From an uncultured Prochlorococcus sp. (GTDB taxonomy: Bacteria > Cyanobacteriota > Cyanobacteriia > PCC-6307 > Cyanobiaceae): a stretch of 50,424 nt of DNA. Position 1 is the first letter of the stretch. The number at the start of each line of letters is the position of its first letter. Location of the stretch: positions 1 to 50,424 of the forward strand of contig CACMTJ010000008.1 of assembly GCA_902616595.1 (NCBI GenBank), written 5' to 3'. The notes beneath the pieces were generated by a model, which was not told where the DNA came from, ran no database searches, and worked only from the letters and a program-made list of their open reading frames with translations. Below, in pieces: positions 31,449-40,791 of this stretch. A program made the position numbers and the translations under genes.

Positions 31449-31999
31449 TTCAATTTACTAATATTTGATTTCTTAAGAACTTTAAAGTTTTTCTTTTTTA
31501 GAGGAATACAACTTTTCAATAAATTTTCAACTACATCAAAATCCCTCCAACCATCAATTTGAACTGTTCTTCCATCGAGTCCTTTACTTGTTCTAAAAAA
31601 TTCTGCAACATCCTCAAGCTGATTAGGAGCAATTTGATTAATACTCACTATATTAGCCTGCCTAGGATTAGCCATAGGCACACATAAAAGCTTTCCATCA
31701 TATGCACCACAATCATGCATATCCAAAACTCCAATAGGTCTAGCTTTTATTAGACAGCCTGCAAAAGTAGGTTCGTCCATTATCACCATTGCATCAAGGG
31801 GAGCTCCATCATCAGCAAGGGTATTTGGGATAAAACCATAATCAAAAGGGTATCTCACTGAAGAATGTAATACTCTGTCTAGCGCCATTATTCCTGCTTC
31901 AGAGCAATATTCATATTTATTCCTACTACCTGCAGGTATTTCAACAACAATATTCACTATTCCCTTCATTGGAGATGGAGGTATTGAACTAAGGTCCAT
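31445..31999 (-). CDS. Divergent family I inorganic pyrophosphatase, probably impaired
   Basis: The 184-residue protein is clearly a family I soluble pyrophosphatase: VVEIPAGSRNKYEYC, LDRVLHSSVRYPFDYG and the Asp and Lys in MHDCGAYDGK align with E. coli Ppa. However, two active-site residues differ. The metal-binding DGDP motif is DDGAPLD, so the Asp equivalent to E. coli Asp67 is Ala, and the Tyr-Lys pair near residue 141 reads Ser-Lys (RTSKGLDG). The other pyrophosphatase in this window, at 46738, keeps all of these. Low or altered activity is therefore expected. It is tightly packed with arsC/spx. Confidence 0.88.
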   Translation of the reverse strand: MDLSSIPPSPMKGIVNIVVEIPAGSRNKYEYCSEAGIMALDRVLHSSVRYPFDYGFIPNTLADDGAPLDAMVIMDEPTFAGCLIKARPIGVLDMHDCGAYDGKLLCVPMANPRQANIVSINQIAPNQLEDVAEFFRTSKGLDGRTVQIDGWRDFDVVENLLKSCIPLKKKNFKVLKKSNISKLN

Positions 32000-32243
32000 C
32001 TTTTTTAAAATCGTGATTATGAATTATCTCGTTACCTTGAGATAAAGGTCTGCCAATTAAAATGCTTATTGAAGGTAAAAAAATTGTCAAAAAGGCAAAA
32101 ATAATACCTAAAGATGTAATTGATAAACTCCTTATACTTAAGGGGTCATCATCATCTCTTTCAAAATCATTTCGAGCAGAACCATGAGAAGATTCTTCGC
32201 TTGATTTACTTTGAATAAACTGCCTTGATTTCGTGTAACTCAA
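31989..32243 (-). CDS. Small predicted membrane protein, function unknown
   Basis: I do not recognise this 84-residue protein. The first 35 residues are polar and rich in Ser, Glu and Asp (SSEESSHGSARNDFERDDDD). A hydrophobic segment follows at about residues 45-62 (SLGIIFAFLTIFLPSISILI), giving one predicted transmembrane helix and a short polar tail. The start is TTG 32243. Its end overlaps the pyrophosphatase-like gene by 11 bp, which supports cotranscription and makes it unlikely to be spurious. Confidence 0.55.
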   Translation of the reverse strand: MSYTKSRQFIQSKSSEESSHGSARNDFERDDDDPLSIRSLSITSLGIIFAFLTIFLPSISILIGRPLSQGNEIIHNHDFKKDGP

Positions 32244-32338
32244 GAACTCTTAATTGGTAAAGATTAAGGAGATAATTAACATCATTATCCTACATTCAAA
32301 ATGTCAATAAATCAAAACATTGATTGGCGACTTTTTAA

Positions 32339-32689
32339 TTACTCTTTTTCTAGCAAAGACTTAATGGATTTTAGTTCGTCTAATATTTGCGCCAGTATAT
32401 TTTGAGCAGCGGACGAAGGTGTATTAAAGACCTCTACAGTAACTTCCTTTATTCTTAAAATATCTTTTGCAAATCTTGCTACTTCATTAGGATGGAATTT
32501 TAAAGGGTCTTTTTGATCAGTCCTAAATTCGGGATTTAATTTTCTTGGATTAAAACTAGGGTTTAGATTTCTTAAATCTGTATTTGTATACCTATAGACA
32601 GAAGCTCTGGATCTATTTAGGAATTTTTGAACTTCATCAATACCTACTAATTCCTCTTCACTAGAAATATTGGAATCTATATTTTCCAT
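32339..32689 (-). CDS. Predicted helix-turn-helix protein, function unknown
   Basis: The 116-residue protein has a likely helix-turn-helix near residues 15-40: ELVGIDEVQKFLNRSRASVY, in which the pattern of a short helix, turn and RSRASVYRY recognition helix resembles MerR or excisionase-type DNA-binding units. The middle is Asn/Pro/Arg-rich and may form a wing. The C-terminal 35 residues (ILAQILDELKSIKSLLEKE) are suited to a coiled-coil dimer. It may be a small transcription factor. It is transcribed on the same strand as, and 95 bp before, the small membrane protein gene. Confidence 0.6.
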   Translation of the reverse strand: MENIDSNISSEEELVGIDEVQKFLNRSRASVYRYTNTDLRNLNPSFNPRKLNPEFRTDQKDPLKFHPNEVARFAKDILRIKEVTVEVFNTPSSAAQNILAQILDELKSIKSLLEKE

Positions 32690-32784
32690 AAACTTAAGAA
32701 AATGATTAAGTAATGAAGAACTTTTTAAAGAGTTTGAACTACATTACTGAAGAAGTTAGCAGAAAGAATATTCTTAGACTAGCC

Positions 32785-32805
32785 GTGTTGAGGGACTCAA
32801 GACAC
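32785..32805 (+). repeat. Inverted repeat in the proS leader
   Basis: GTGTTGAG and CTCA-AG-ACAC form an eight-pair stem with a three-base loop (GGA) and a two-base bulge. It is more GC-rich than its surroundings and lies 59 bp before the proS ATG in the 174-bp gap between two divergent genes. It is followed by TTTAAATTATTTTT. It could be an operator or a weak attenuator. No tRNA-like or T-box features are present. Confidence 0.35.
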
Positions 32806-32863
32806 TTTAAATTATTTTTCCACCTTAATTGATAAAATTAAATATTATTAAGGATTTTTCTGT

Positions 32864-34666
32864 ATGCGCGTGACAACCTCATTTCCTCTGGGGACACTTC
32901 GTGACACACCTTCTGAAGCCGAGATTATTTCACATCAATTACTTTTAAAAGCTGGGTATATTCGCAGAGTTAACAGCGGTATTTATGCATACATGCCAAT
33001 AATGCTTAGAGTTATTGAAAAAATATCCGCAATAATAGAGAGAGAACTTAATAGTATTGGTTGTACAAAATTACTATTGCCCCAACTTCATCCTGCAGAT
33101 TTATGGAAAAAAAGTGAAAGGTGGGAAGGTTATACCGCAGGTGAAGGAATAATGTTTAATCTCAAAGATAGACAAGGTAAAGAATTTGGTTTAGCACCAA
33201 CTCACGAAGAGGTGATCACGAGTATTGCATCAGAGATCATCAACTCCTATAAGCAATTACCTCAATGTTTTTACCAAATTCAGACAAAATTTAGAGATGA
33301 AATAAGGCCAAGGTTTGGATTGATGAGAAGTAGAGAATTCATAATGAAAGATGGTTATTCTTTTCATTCATCAGAAAACGATCTGGCTTCTTTCTATGAA
33401 AAAGTGGGCAATGCTTATGAAAATATTTTTAAATCTTGTGGACTGCAGACAGTAGGGGTTGAAGCTGATAGTGGAGCAATTGGCGGTGCTTCATCTAAAG
33501 AATTTATGGTCACTGCTGATGCTGGGGAAGATTCCATTTTATTCACTCAAAGCGGTTCTTATGCTGCCAATATCGAAAAAGCTGTTTCTCTACCCTCTAA
33601 ACCTATTCCACTAAAAGATAATATTGCAGAGTGGTTGGAAACGCCTCATCAAAAAACAATTCAAAAAGTTTGCAATAATAACAATTTAGACCCAAGTCAG
33701 ATTATTAAAGTAGTAATATTCCTTGCACAGTTCGAAGGTAAATTTGAGGTCCCAATTCTTGCATGCATAAGAGGCGATCAACACATTAATGAAGTAAAGC
33801 TTTTTAACTTAATCAATAAACTTCATCACATCAATCTCCTTAATCTTAAAAAGATTGAAGACAAAAATACTATCGAAAAAAATCTAGTTGATTTACCCTT
33901 AGGTTTTATCGGGCCAGATTTAGATAATAAAACTATTAAAGCTAGTTCTAATTGGGAAAAAAAATGGACAAGAATAATTGACCATTCTGCAAGTGACCTT
34001 TCAAAGTTTATAAGTGGTGGGAATAAAGTTAATTTCCATAAAGTTTTTCAAGAATTTTCTTTTGATTCGAAAGACTATCTAATTGGGGATATCAGGAATG
34101 CCAAAAAAGGAGATAAAGTAAGTATTTATGATGATGAAGAACTTAAAGAAAAAAAAGGTATCGAGATTGGACATATTTTCCAACTAGGTCAGAAATATAG
34201 TGAAAAATTAAATGCAAAGTTCTCTGATAAGGACGGTCAGTTAAAAAATTTATGGATGGGTTGTTACGGAATAGGAGTGACAAGAATAGCTCAAGCGGCT
34301 ATCGAACAGAATCATGATCAAAAAGGAATTTGTTGGCCTATCCAGATTTCTCCTTTTGAAGTTATTATTATCCCAACAAACCTAAAAGATCCTATTCAAA
34401 GTGATCTTACTGAGCAAATCTATAACAACTTTTTAATTAATAAAATTGATGTCCTTCTTGATGATAGAAACGATAGAGCTGGAGTGAAATTTAAAGATGC
34501 GGAATTAATTGGTATTCCTTTTCAAATAATTATTGGCAGAGATTCTATTAATAAAGAAGTAGAACTTTTATGCAGAACAAATAATACTAAGCTTAAAATT
34601 AGTTCTGATAAATTGTTAGAAACATTTATTTCCGAATCTGAAATAATGTACAATAAAAAGTCTTGA
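32864..34666 (+). CDS. proS: Prolyl-tRNA synthetase
   Basis: ProRS charges tRNA-Pro. This is the bacterial type (600 residues), with class II motif 2 around FGLAPTHEEVITS and FRDEIRPRFGLMRSREFIMKD, and motif 3 in CYGIGVTRIAQAAIEQ near residue 465. The region between motifs 2 and 3, about residues 215-400, is the inserted editing (YbaK-like) domain that removes Ala from tRNA-Pro in many bacteria. The anticodon-binding domain is at the C terminus with DRNDRAGVKFKDAELIG. Length exceeds E. coli ProS (572) slightly, mostly within the insertion. Confidence 0.96.
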   Translation: MRVTTSFPLGTLRDTPSEAEIISHQLLLKAGYIRRVNSGIYAYMPIMLRVIEKISAIIERELNSIGCTKLLLPQLHPADLWKKSERWEGYTAGEGIMFNLKDRQGKEFGLAPTHEEVITSIASEIINSYKQLPQCFYQIQTKFRDEIRPRFGLMRSREFIMKDGYSFHSSENDLASFYEKVGNAYENIFKSCGLQTVGVEADSGAIGGASSKEFMVTADAGEDSILFTQSGSYAANIEKAVSLPSKPIPLKDNIAEWLETPHQKTIQKVCNNNNLDPSQIIKVVIFLAQFEGKFEVPILACIRGDQHINEVKLFNLINKLHHINLLNLKKIEDKNTIEKNLVDLPLGFIGPDLDNKTIKASSNWEKKWTRIIDHSASDLSKFISGGNKVNFHKVFQEFSFDSKDYLIGDIRNAKKGDKVSIYDDEELKEKKGIEIGHIFQLGQKYSEKLNAKFSDKDGQLKNLWMGCYGIGVTRIAQAAIEQNHDQKGICWPIQISPFEVIIIPTNLKDPIQSDLTEQIYNNFLINKIDVLLDDRNDRAGVKFKDAELIGIPFQIIIGRDSINKEVELLCRTNNTKLKISSDKLLETFISESEIMYNKKS

Positions 34667-34691
34667 GGCTTATTTTTTTGGGAGCTAAGTT

Positions 34692-35129
34692 ATGTTACTG
34701 AAATGGACATCAAAATTATTTTTTAAGAATCTTACCAAAGCTATATCTTTTGCAATATCCTTAATTGTTGCTTTTACACTATTTAGTTCCCCTTCTATAG
34801 CTGCAAAAACCGCTATGACAGGTGACTATACCAAGGATACAATTTCGGTTGTTAAAACATTACAAACAGCTGTTGATACTCCAAAAGATTCTCCAAATAA
34901 AGATGAAGTAAGAAGTGAGGCTCTTACACTCATAACTGACTATATTTCAAGATATAGAAATAGAGGAATGGTGAATAAAACACAATCATTTACCACAATG
35001 CAAACAGCATTAAATGCTATGGCAGGTCATTACAAAAACTTTGCAAGTAGACCTTTACCAGATAAACTTAAAGAGCGTTTAACCAAAGAATTTTCTCTTG
35101 CTGAAAAAATGGTTCTAAGAGAAAGTTGA
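34692..35129 (+). CDS. psb27: Photosystem II assembly protein Psb27, no lipobox cysteine
   Basis: Psb27 binds CP43 on the lumenal side of partially assembled photosystem II and blocks premature manganese binding. The 145-residue protein has the family core: TGDYTKDTISVVKTLQTAVD, DYISRYRNRGMV, SFTTMQTALNAMAGHY and RPLPDKLKERL. The N terminus is a signal peptide ending near SSPSIAA. In most cyanobacteria Psb27 is a lipoprotein with a cysteine after the signal, but this protein contains no Cys at all. It should therefore be a soluble lumenal protein. GGGAG at 34680-34684 is a good ribosome site seven bases before the ATG. Confidence 0.93.
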   Translation: MLLKWTSKLFFKNLTKAISFAISLIVAFTLFSSPSIAAKTAMTGDYTKDTISVVKTLQTAVDTPKDSPNKDEVRSEALTLITDYISRYRNRGMVNKTQSFTTMQTALNAMAGHYKNFASRPLPDKLKERLTKEFSLAEKMVLRES

Positions 35130-35138
35130 TACAATTCA

Positions 35139-36521
<1,383 letters not shown>

Positions 36522-36536
36522 TTTAGTTCCAAATTA

Positions 36537-37538
36537 ATGAAAGAATCCTTTAGACATTTTGAACATAAAAAAATTGATCTCATTGGTCTTGGAAACGCAA
36601 TAGTAGATATTATTGTAAATATTGAAGATGAGTTTCTTGAGATAAATAATCTAGATAAAGGATCAATGAATCTAATTAATTCTGATGAATCTCAGAGATT
36701 ATTAGAAAATTGCAAAGTGATCAAACAAATTTCAGGTGGATCCTCAGCAAATACAGTTGTTTCTTTAGCAGAATTAGGAAATCATGTGCAGTTTATAGGA
36801 AGAGTGAAAAATGATCAATTTGGTAATTTCTTTTCTGAAGATATAAAAAAAAGTAAAACTATATTTAATACTCCACCAACTATTGCAGGTGCTCCAACAG
36901 CTCATTCAATCATTTTGGTTACACCTGATGCACAAAGAACTATGTGCACTTACCTAGGAGCATCTGTAGAGTTTGAGCCAAAAGACATTGACTTTACTTT
37001 AATTAAGGAAAGTAAATACTTATATTTAGAAGGATATTTATGGGACAGCGAATTAGCAAAAAAAGCTTTTATTAAAGCCGCCCAAATTGCAAAACAATCT
37101 AATACAAAAATAATCCTTTCTTTGTCTGATTCATTTTGTGTAGATAGGCATCGTGAGAGTTTCTTGGAATTAATTTATGAATATGTAGATATCGTTTTTT
37201 GTAATGAATCCGAGGTTTTAAGTCTATTTAAAAATGATAAATTAGCAAGCTGCCAAGAAAGCCTATCTTCCTTATGTGAATTAGTCATAGTAACTCTTGG
37301 AAGAAATGGTTCTCTTATAGTTAATAAAAATAATGTTGAAATAATTGAGTCAATAAAGAAAGGCAAAATTATTGATACTACTGGAGCGGGAGATATCTAT
37401 GCGGGAGGATTTATCCATGGATTAATAAACAATTTTTCCCTCAAAAAATGCGGAGAGATAGCTTCAATTTGTGCTGGACAAATAATTACTCAATTAGGAT
37501 CTAGATCAGATATTGATCTTAAAGAGTTAATAAAATAA
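36537..37538 (+). CDS. PfkB-family carbohydrate or nucleoside kinase
   Basis: The 333-residue protein is a ribokinase-fold (PfkB) enzyme. The N-terminal part has IDLIGLGNAIVDIIVNIEDE and QISGGSSANTVVSLAELG, and the C-terminal signature DTTGAGDIYAGGFIHG carries the catalytic Asp and anion hole. TPDAQRTMCTYLGAS resembles adenosine-kinase-like members. Being immediately downstream of purA makes adenosine or another nucleoside a plausible substrate, but sugar kinases of this family are close in sequence. Confidence 0.87.
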   Translation: MKESFRHFEHKKIDLIGLGNAIVDIIVNIEDEFLEINNLDKGSMNLINSDESQRLLENCKVIKQISGGSSANTVVSLAELGNHVQFIGRVKNDQFGNFFSEDIKKSKTIFNTPPTIAGAPTAHSIILVTPDAQRTMCTYLGASVEFEPKDIDFTLIKESKYLYLEGYLWDSELAKKAFIKAAQIAKQSNTKIILSLSDSFCVDRHRESFLELIYEYVDIVFCNESEVLSLFKNDKLASCQESLSSLCELVIVTLGRNGSLIVNKNNVEIIESIKKGKIIDTTGAGDIYAGGFIHGLINNFSLKKCGEIASICAGQIITQLGSRSDIDLKELIK

Positions 37539-37544
37539 ATTCAA

Positions 37545-37850
37545 TCAAATAGTCTTATTCAACCAATCATAATATTTCTTCTCAGCATGGTATTTTTTGT
37601 AAATAATTTGAGGGACATCATATGTTGAATTTTTATCTAAGAATTCAATTAAGTAATCTTTAAATTCTAGTTTACTTTTTATCGTGATTTCAAACTCTAT
37701 AGTTTCTTCAATATCATCATCCCACTTATAAATTGAAAAAATTTGTTTTATCGAAACACAAGCTGCAAGTTTATTTTGTATTAGTAATTTAGCCATTCGC
37801 AAAGCATTTGCGTTACTTGATTCAGTTGTGATCATAACTAATACTTCCAT
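37545..37850 (-). CDS. cutA: CutA-like divalent-ion tolerance protein
   Basis: The 101-residue protein matches the trimeric CutA1 family in length and motifs: TTESSNANALRMAKLLIQNK, the AACVSI strand and IYKWDDDIEETIEFEITIKS. CutA proteins are very stable small trimers, first linked to copper tolerance; their biochemical role is not settled. It converges on the PfkB kinase gene with six bases between stops and is followed on the minus strand direction from cobK by a 13-bp gap, so cobK and cutA are probably cotranscribed. Confidence 0.92.
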   Translation of the reverse strand: MEVLVMITTESSNANALRMAKLLIQNKLAACVSIKQIFSIYKWDDDIEETIEFEITIKSKLEFKDYLIEFLDKNSTYDVPQIIYKKYHAEKKYYDWLNKTI

Positions 37851-37863
37851 AATGAATTAAACG

Positions 37864-38661
37864 TCAATAATTTTTATTTATGTGATTTATCAAACTATGA
37901 TATTGGTCAAAAGAGAAAGAATAATCATTTTTAACTTTTGGCCTCTTAACCAAAAATAACTTCATTTTGCTTCCAGAAACTATACTCTCCCAGTTTTTCT
38001 GAGAATAACTTCCAGATTCTCTGCATAGAACATAATCTATCTCCCAAAAGTCACAAAGTTTTTTTTCTAAAAGACTTTTATTATTTTTACTCGGTTCAAG
38101 TATCGCTATGTTTGAATTTTTAATACATGATCCAAAAGCTTTAGTAATACTCTCATAAGTTGGGAGTACCCTTGTAAAAACATTTGCTTTACAATTAATA
38201 TAAAAATTAGCTGTATCGTTAAGGAATCTTGATCCTATCGCCAGAAGAATATTCTTATTTTCTATATCAACATTATTCATATCCTTTAAATCATCAATAT
38301 AAAAAAAATTATTAGTGTTATTTAATAGAGATTTCCTCTCAAATAGTAAGAGAGGTACTTTAATCTCTTTACATGCATTATTAAGATTTTTAGAAATTAC
38401 TACGGCAAACGGATGAGTAGCATCGACAACGCATGTAATTTTGTTTTTATTTATGAAATCAATTATTTGATCTTCATTATTTAATTTACCCGTAATGATA
38501 TGTAACTTTGGATTTTCAATATAAGCTTGCCCTGCTTTATAAGTTAAAACACTTGCAAAGACTGAATAATTAATTTCAAGAAGCCTATTGGCTATTACAG
38601 GTCCATCCGAAGTTCCTGATAGGATCCAAACATTTTTATAGCAATTTTCTTGATTCTGCAT
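37864..38661 (-). CDS. cobK: Precorrin-6A reductase
   Basis: CobK/CbiJ reduces precorrin-6A (or its cobalt form) with NADPH in corrin ring synthesis. The 265-residue protein has WILSGTSDGPVIANRLLEIN at the N terminus, then VVDATHPFAVVISKNL near residue 80, which is a strongly conserved block, and RVLPTYES near residue 165. Length is typical. It adds to cobO and the CobW GTPase in this window as part of scattered cobalamin genes. It is divergent from ssb with 28 bp between starts. Confidence 0.9.
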   Translation of the reverse strand: MQNQENCYKNVWILSGTSDGPVIANRLLEINYSVFASVLTYKAGQAYIENPKLHIITGKLNNEDQIIDFINKNKITCVVDATHPFAVVISKNLNNACKEIKVPLLLFERKSLLNNTNNFFYIDDLKDMNNVDIENKNILLAIGSRFLNDTANFYINCKANVFTRVLPTYESITKAFGSCIKNSNIAILEPSKNNKSLLEKKLCDFWEIDYVLCRESGSYSQKNWESIVSGSKMKLFLVKRPKVKNDYSFSFDQYHSLINHINKNY

Positions 38662-38689
38662 CAGTATGTCTTTAATAAAATAGTTAGTA

Positions 38690-39115
38690 ATGAATCATTG
38701 TTTAATTCAGGCGGTAATAAATACCGCTCCCCAAATGAGGTATACCAAAGAAAACCAAACTGCAATTGCAGAAATGATTGTTAATTTTAAAGGATTACGT
38801 AGTGAAGATCCAACCAGAGATCTCAAGATCATAGGGTGGGGAAATATTGCCCAAGAAATGGTAGATGAACTTAAGGAGGGACAAAATATTGTCATTGAGG
38901 GACGTCTAAAGATGAATTCTGTCACTAGAAAAGACGGAACAAAAGAAAAGCAACCAGAACTAACAGCATCAAAGATTCATCAAATATCGCCAGTTGACGT
39001 TTTTAAGTCAGATCAAAAAGAAAATAATGAGACATTTGAAAATAAAGAAAGCACCAAAAAATCCAGTTGGGATAGTTCACCTTTGGTACCGGAAGTTGAC
39101 GAAATACCTTTTTAA
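38690..39115 (+). CDS. ssb: Single-stranded DNA-binding protein
   Basis: The 141-residue protein has one OB fold of about 105 residues and an acidic C-terminal tail ending in DEIPF, the usual site for binding partner proteins such as PriA and RecO. NHCLIQAVINTAPQMRYTKE and GWGNIAQEMVDELKEGQNIV are typical of cyanobacterial SSB. The short linker is Lys/Glu-rich. It is the single-copy-type SSB by size; whether the genome has another is not visible here. Confidence 0.92.
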   Translation: MNHCLIQAVINTAPQMRYTKENQTAIAEMIVNFKGLRSEDPTRDLKIIGWGNIAQEMVDELKEGQNIVIEGRLKMNSVTRKDGTKEKQPELTASKIHQISPVDVFKSDQKENNETFENKESTKKSSWDSSPLVPEVDEIPF

Positions 39116-39116
39116 A

Positions 39117-39299
39117 TCAAATATCAACATTATTTTCTTGAACACTTATAATTAATTTGCTTATTTTTCTTTCAAGCGCGGCAAGTTCGCTTCTGATTTC
39201 GGGCCATTTACCCTTATCAAGGTTTTCTAATAGCCATGCTCTATCTTGATCAAGTTTAAAAATTAAACCCCCTTGATTTGCAGTATTAGGATCTTGCAT
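39117..39299 (-). CDS. Small conserved-looking protein, function unknown
   Basis: The 60-residue protein is soluble, without cysteine, and rich in charged residues and Leu (DQDRAWLLENLDKGKWPEIR, ALERKISKLI), suggesting two helices that could form a helical hairpin or coiled coil. It starts at ATG 39299 and converges on ssb, with one base between the stop codons. I recall small proteins of this kind next to ssb in picocyanobacteria but cannot name a family. Confidence 0.55.
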   Translation of the reverse strand: MQDPNTANQGGLIFKLDQDRAWLLENLDKGKWPEIRSELAALERKISKLIISVQENNVDI

Positions 39300-39341
39300 A
39301 ATACTTGTTAGACAATTTAATACTCATTCTACTAAATCAAA

Positions 39342-39872
39342 ATGAAGAAATACTTATCTCCTGGAAACTTAATCGTAACTGCTGGGGGTATATTAGCTTT
39401 TGTTGGAATGACTGCTTATTTTACAGACTCGGTAAATTTAAGTGTGCCTACTTTTTTTTATGGAGTACCTATTTTTCTAATTGGATTAGGTTTAAAGACT
39501 TCGGAAATACCTCCTGTAGAGTTGTTTGACAAGACAAATTTTGCGACAAATAAATTTAATAGACCAAAAGAATTAACAGCACTAGTTAAAGATGTTACAA
39601 GATGGAGATATGGGATAAAAGCTCATCTTGAATCGTCATTAGAATCTCTAAATTTGTGGGACGAGGATAATCCCCCTCAACTAAAAGAAATCGAAGAAAT
39701 CACAAAGGAAGAAAAAAATGGTCTAAGAATGCGTTTCGAATTAAACGCTGTTCCTCTAGAAAAATGGATTGAAAAACAAGAAAGATTAAACAGGTTTTTC
39801 GTAAAAGGTCTTGAATCAGAATTTATTATCGACGATAATAAAAAAGAATTTGATTTTATTCTCTTTTATTGA
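39342..39872 (+). CDS. DUF2854-family membrane-associated protein
   Basis: The 176-residue protein has two hydrophobic segments in the first 55 residues (NLIVTAGGILAFVGMTAYF and FFYGVPIFLIGLGL) joined by a short loop, followed by a soluble domain of about 120 residues with RWRYGIKAHLE and EKWIEKQERLNRFF. This matches the DUF2854 family, which is found in cyanobacteria and plant chloroplasts and has no assigned biochemical function. The phylogenetic range suggests a photosynthetic membrane role. Confidence 0.8.
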   Translation: MKKYLSPGNLIVTAGGILAFVGMTAYFTDSVNLSVPTFFYGVPIFLIGLGLKTSEIPPVELFDKTNFATNKFNRPKELTALVKDVTRWRYGIKAHLESSLESLNLWDEDNPPQLKEIEEITKEEKNGLRMRFELNAVPLEKWIEKQERLNRFFVKGLESEFIIDDNKKEFDFILFY

Positions 39873-39936
39873 ATATAGGGATATATTTGTAAAAACCTAA
39901 TTTCTCAATTCAATCAAGTTTTAATGAATTTTAATA

Positions 39937-40788
39937 ATGAATGATTCTCAAAGAGTATCAATATTAAGCGAAGCACTCCCATATATACAAAGTTTCTCAG
40001 GTAGAAAAATTGTTATCAAGTATGGTGGTTCTGTTATGGAGAATGATAATTTAAAAAATGCTTTTTTTAGAGACATAGCACTTTTATCAACCGTTGGGGT
40101 TTGTCCAATAGTAATTCATGGAGGTGGACCAGAGATTAATAATTGGTTAAAGAAATTAGAAATATCTCCTAAATTCGAAAATGGATTAAGAGTTACTGAT
40201 CAAAAAACAATGGAAATTGTCGAGATGGTTCTAATGGGTAGAGTTAACAAACAAATTGTAAAAGGCATTAATAAAACAGGATCTTTAGCTGTGGGAATAT
40301 CAGGTCTTGATGGCAACTTAATTCAATCTAGAGAACTAGGAGATGGGAGCCATGGGTTGGTGGGAGAGGTTACAAAAATCAATCCTGAGATATTAGATCC
40401 TCTTATTTCTAAAGGATATATCCCTATTATTTCTAGTATTGGATCAACCATAGAAGGGATTTCCCATAATATTAATGCAGATTTTGTTGCTGGAGAAATT
40501 GCTGCTTCAATAAATGCAGAAAAACTTATTCTTCTTACAGATACTCAAGGTATTTTAAAAGAAAAAGATAACAAAAATAGTCTTATTGAAAAAACAAATC
40601 TCAAAGAGGCAAGAGATTTTATTGATAAAAAAATTGTGACTGAAGGTATGATTCCAAAGACTGAATGCTGTATAAGAGCTTTAGCACAAGGAGTCAAAGC
40701 AGCTCACATAATCGATGGAAGAATAGAACATTCATTACTTCTTGAGATTTTTACAAATTCTGGAATAGGTACAATGATAGTCGCCTAA
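39937..40788 (+). CDS. argB: Acetylglutamate kinase
   Basis: ArgB phosphorylates N-acetylglutamate, the controlled step of arginine synthesis. The 283-residue protein has [12 protein letters not shown] near residue 24, [16 protein letters not shown] near residue 62, and [20 protein letters not shown] near residue 182, all diagnostic. In cyanobacteria the enzyme is activated by PII, and the arginine-binding N-terminal helix ([19 protein letters not shown]) needed for feedback control is present. The next gene starts 3 bp after its stop. Confidence 0.97.
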   Translation: MNDSQRVSILSEALPYIQSFSGRKIVIKYGGSVMENDNLKNAFFRDIALLSTVGVCPIVIHGGGPEINNWLKKLEISPKFENGLRVTDQKTMEIVEMVLMGRVNKQIVKGINKTGSLAVGISGLDGNLIQSRELGDGSHGLVGEVTKINPEILDPLISKGYIPIISSIGSTIEGISHNINADFVAGEIAASINAEKLILLTDTQGILKEKDNKNSLIEKTNLKEARDFIDKKIVTEGMIPKTECCIRALAQGVKAAHIIDGRIEHSLLLEIFTNSGIGTMIVA

Positions 40789-40791
40789 CCT

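Noticed and set aside
39305..39529. Open frame overlapping the DUF2854 gene in another phase
   Set aside because: The DUF2854 frame is longer and has clear domain features; this one has unusual Trp/Cys/Tyr content typical of an out-of-phase translation.
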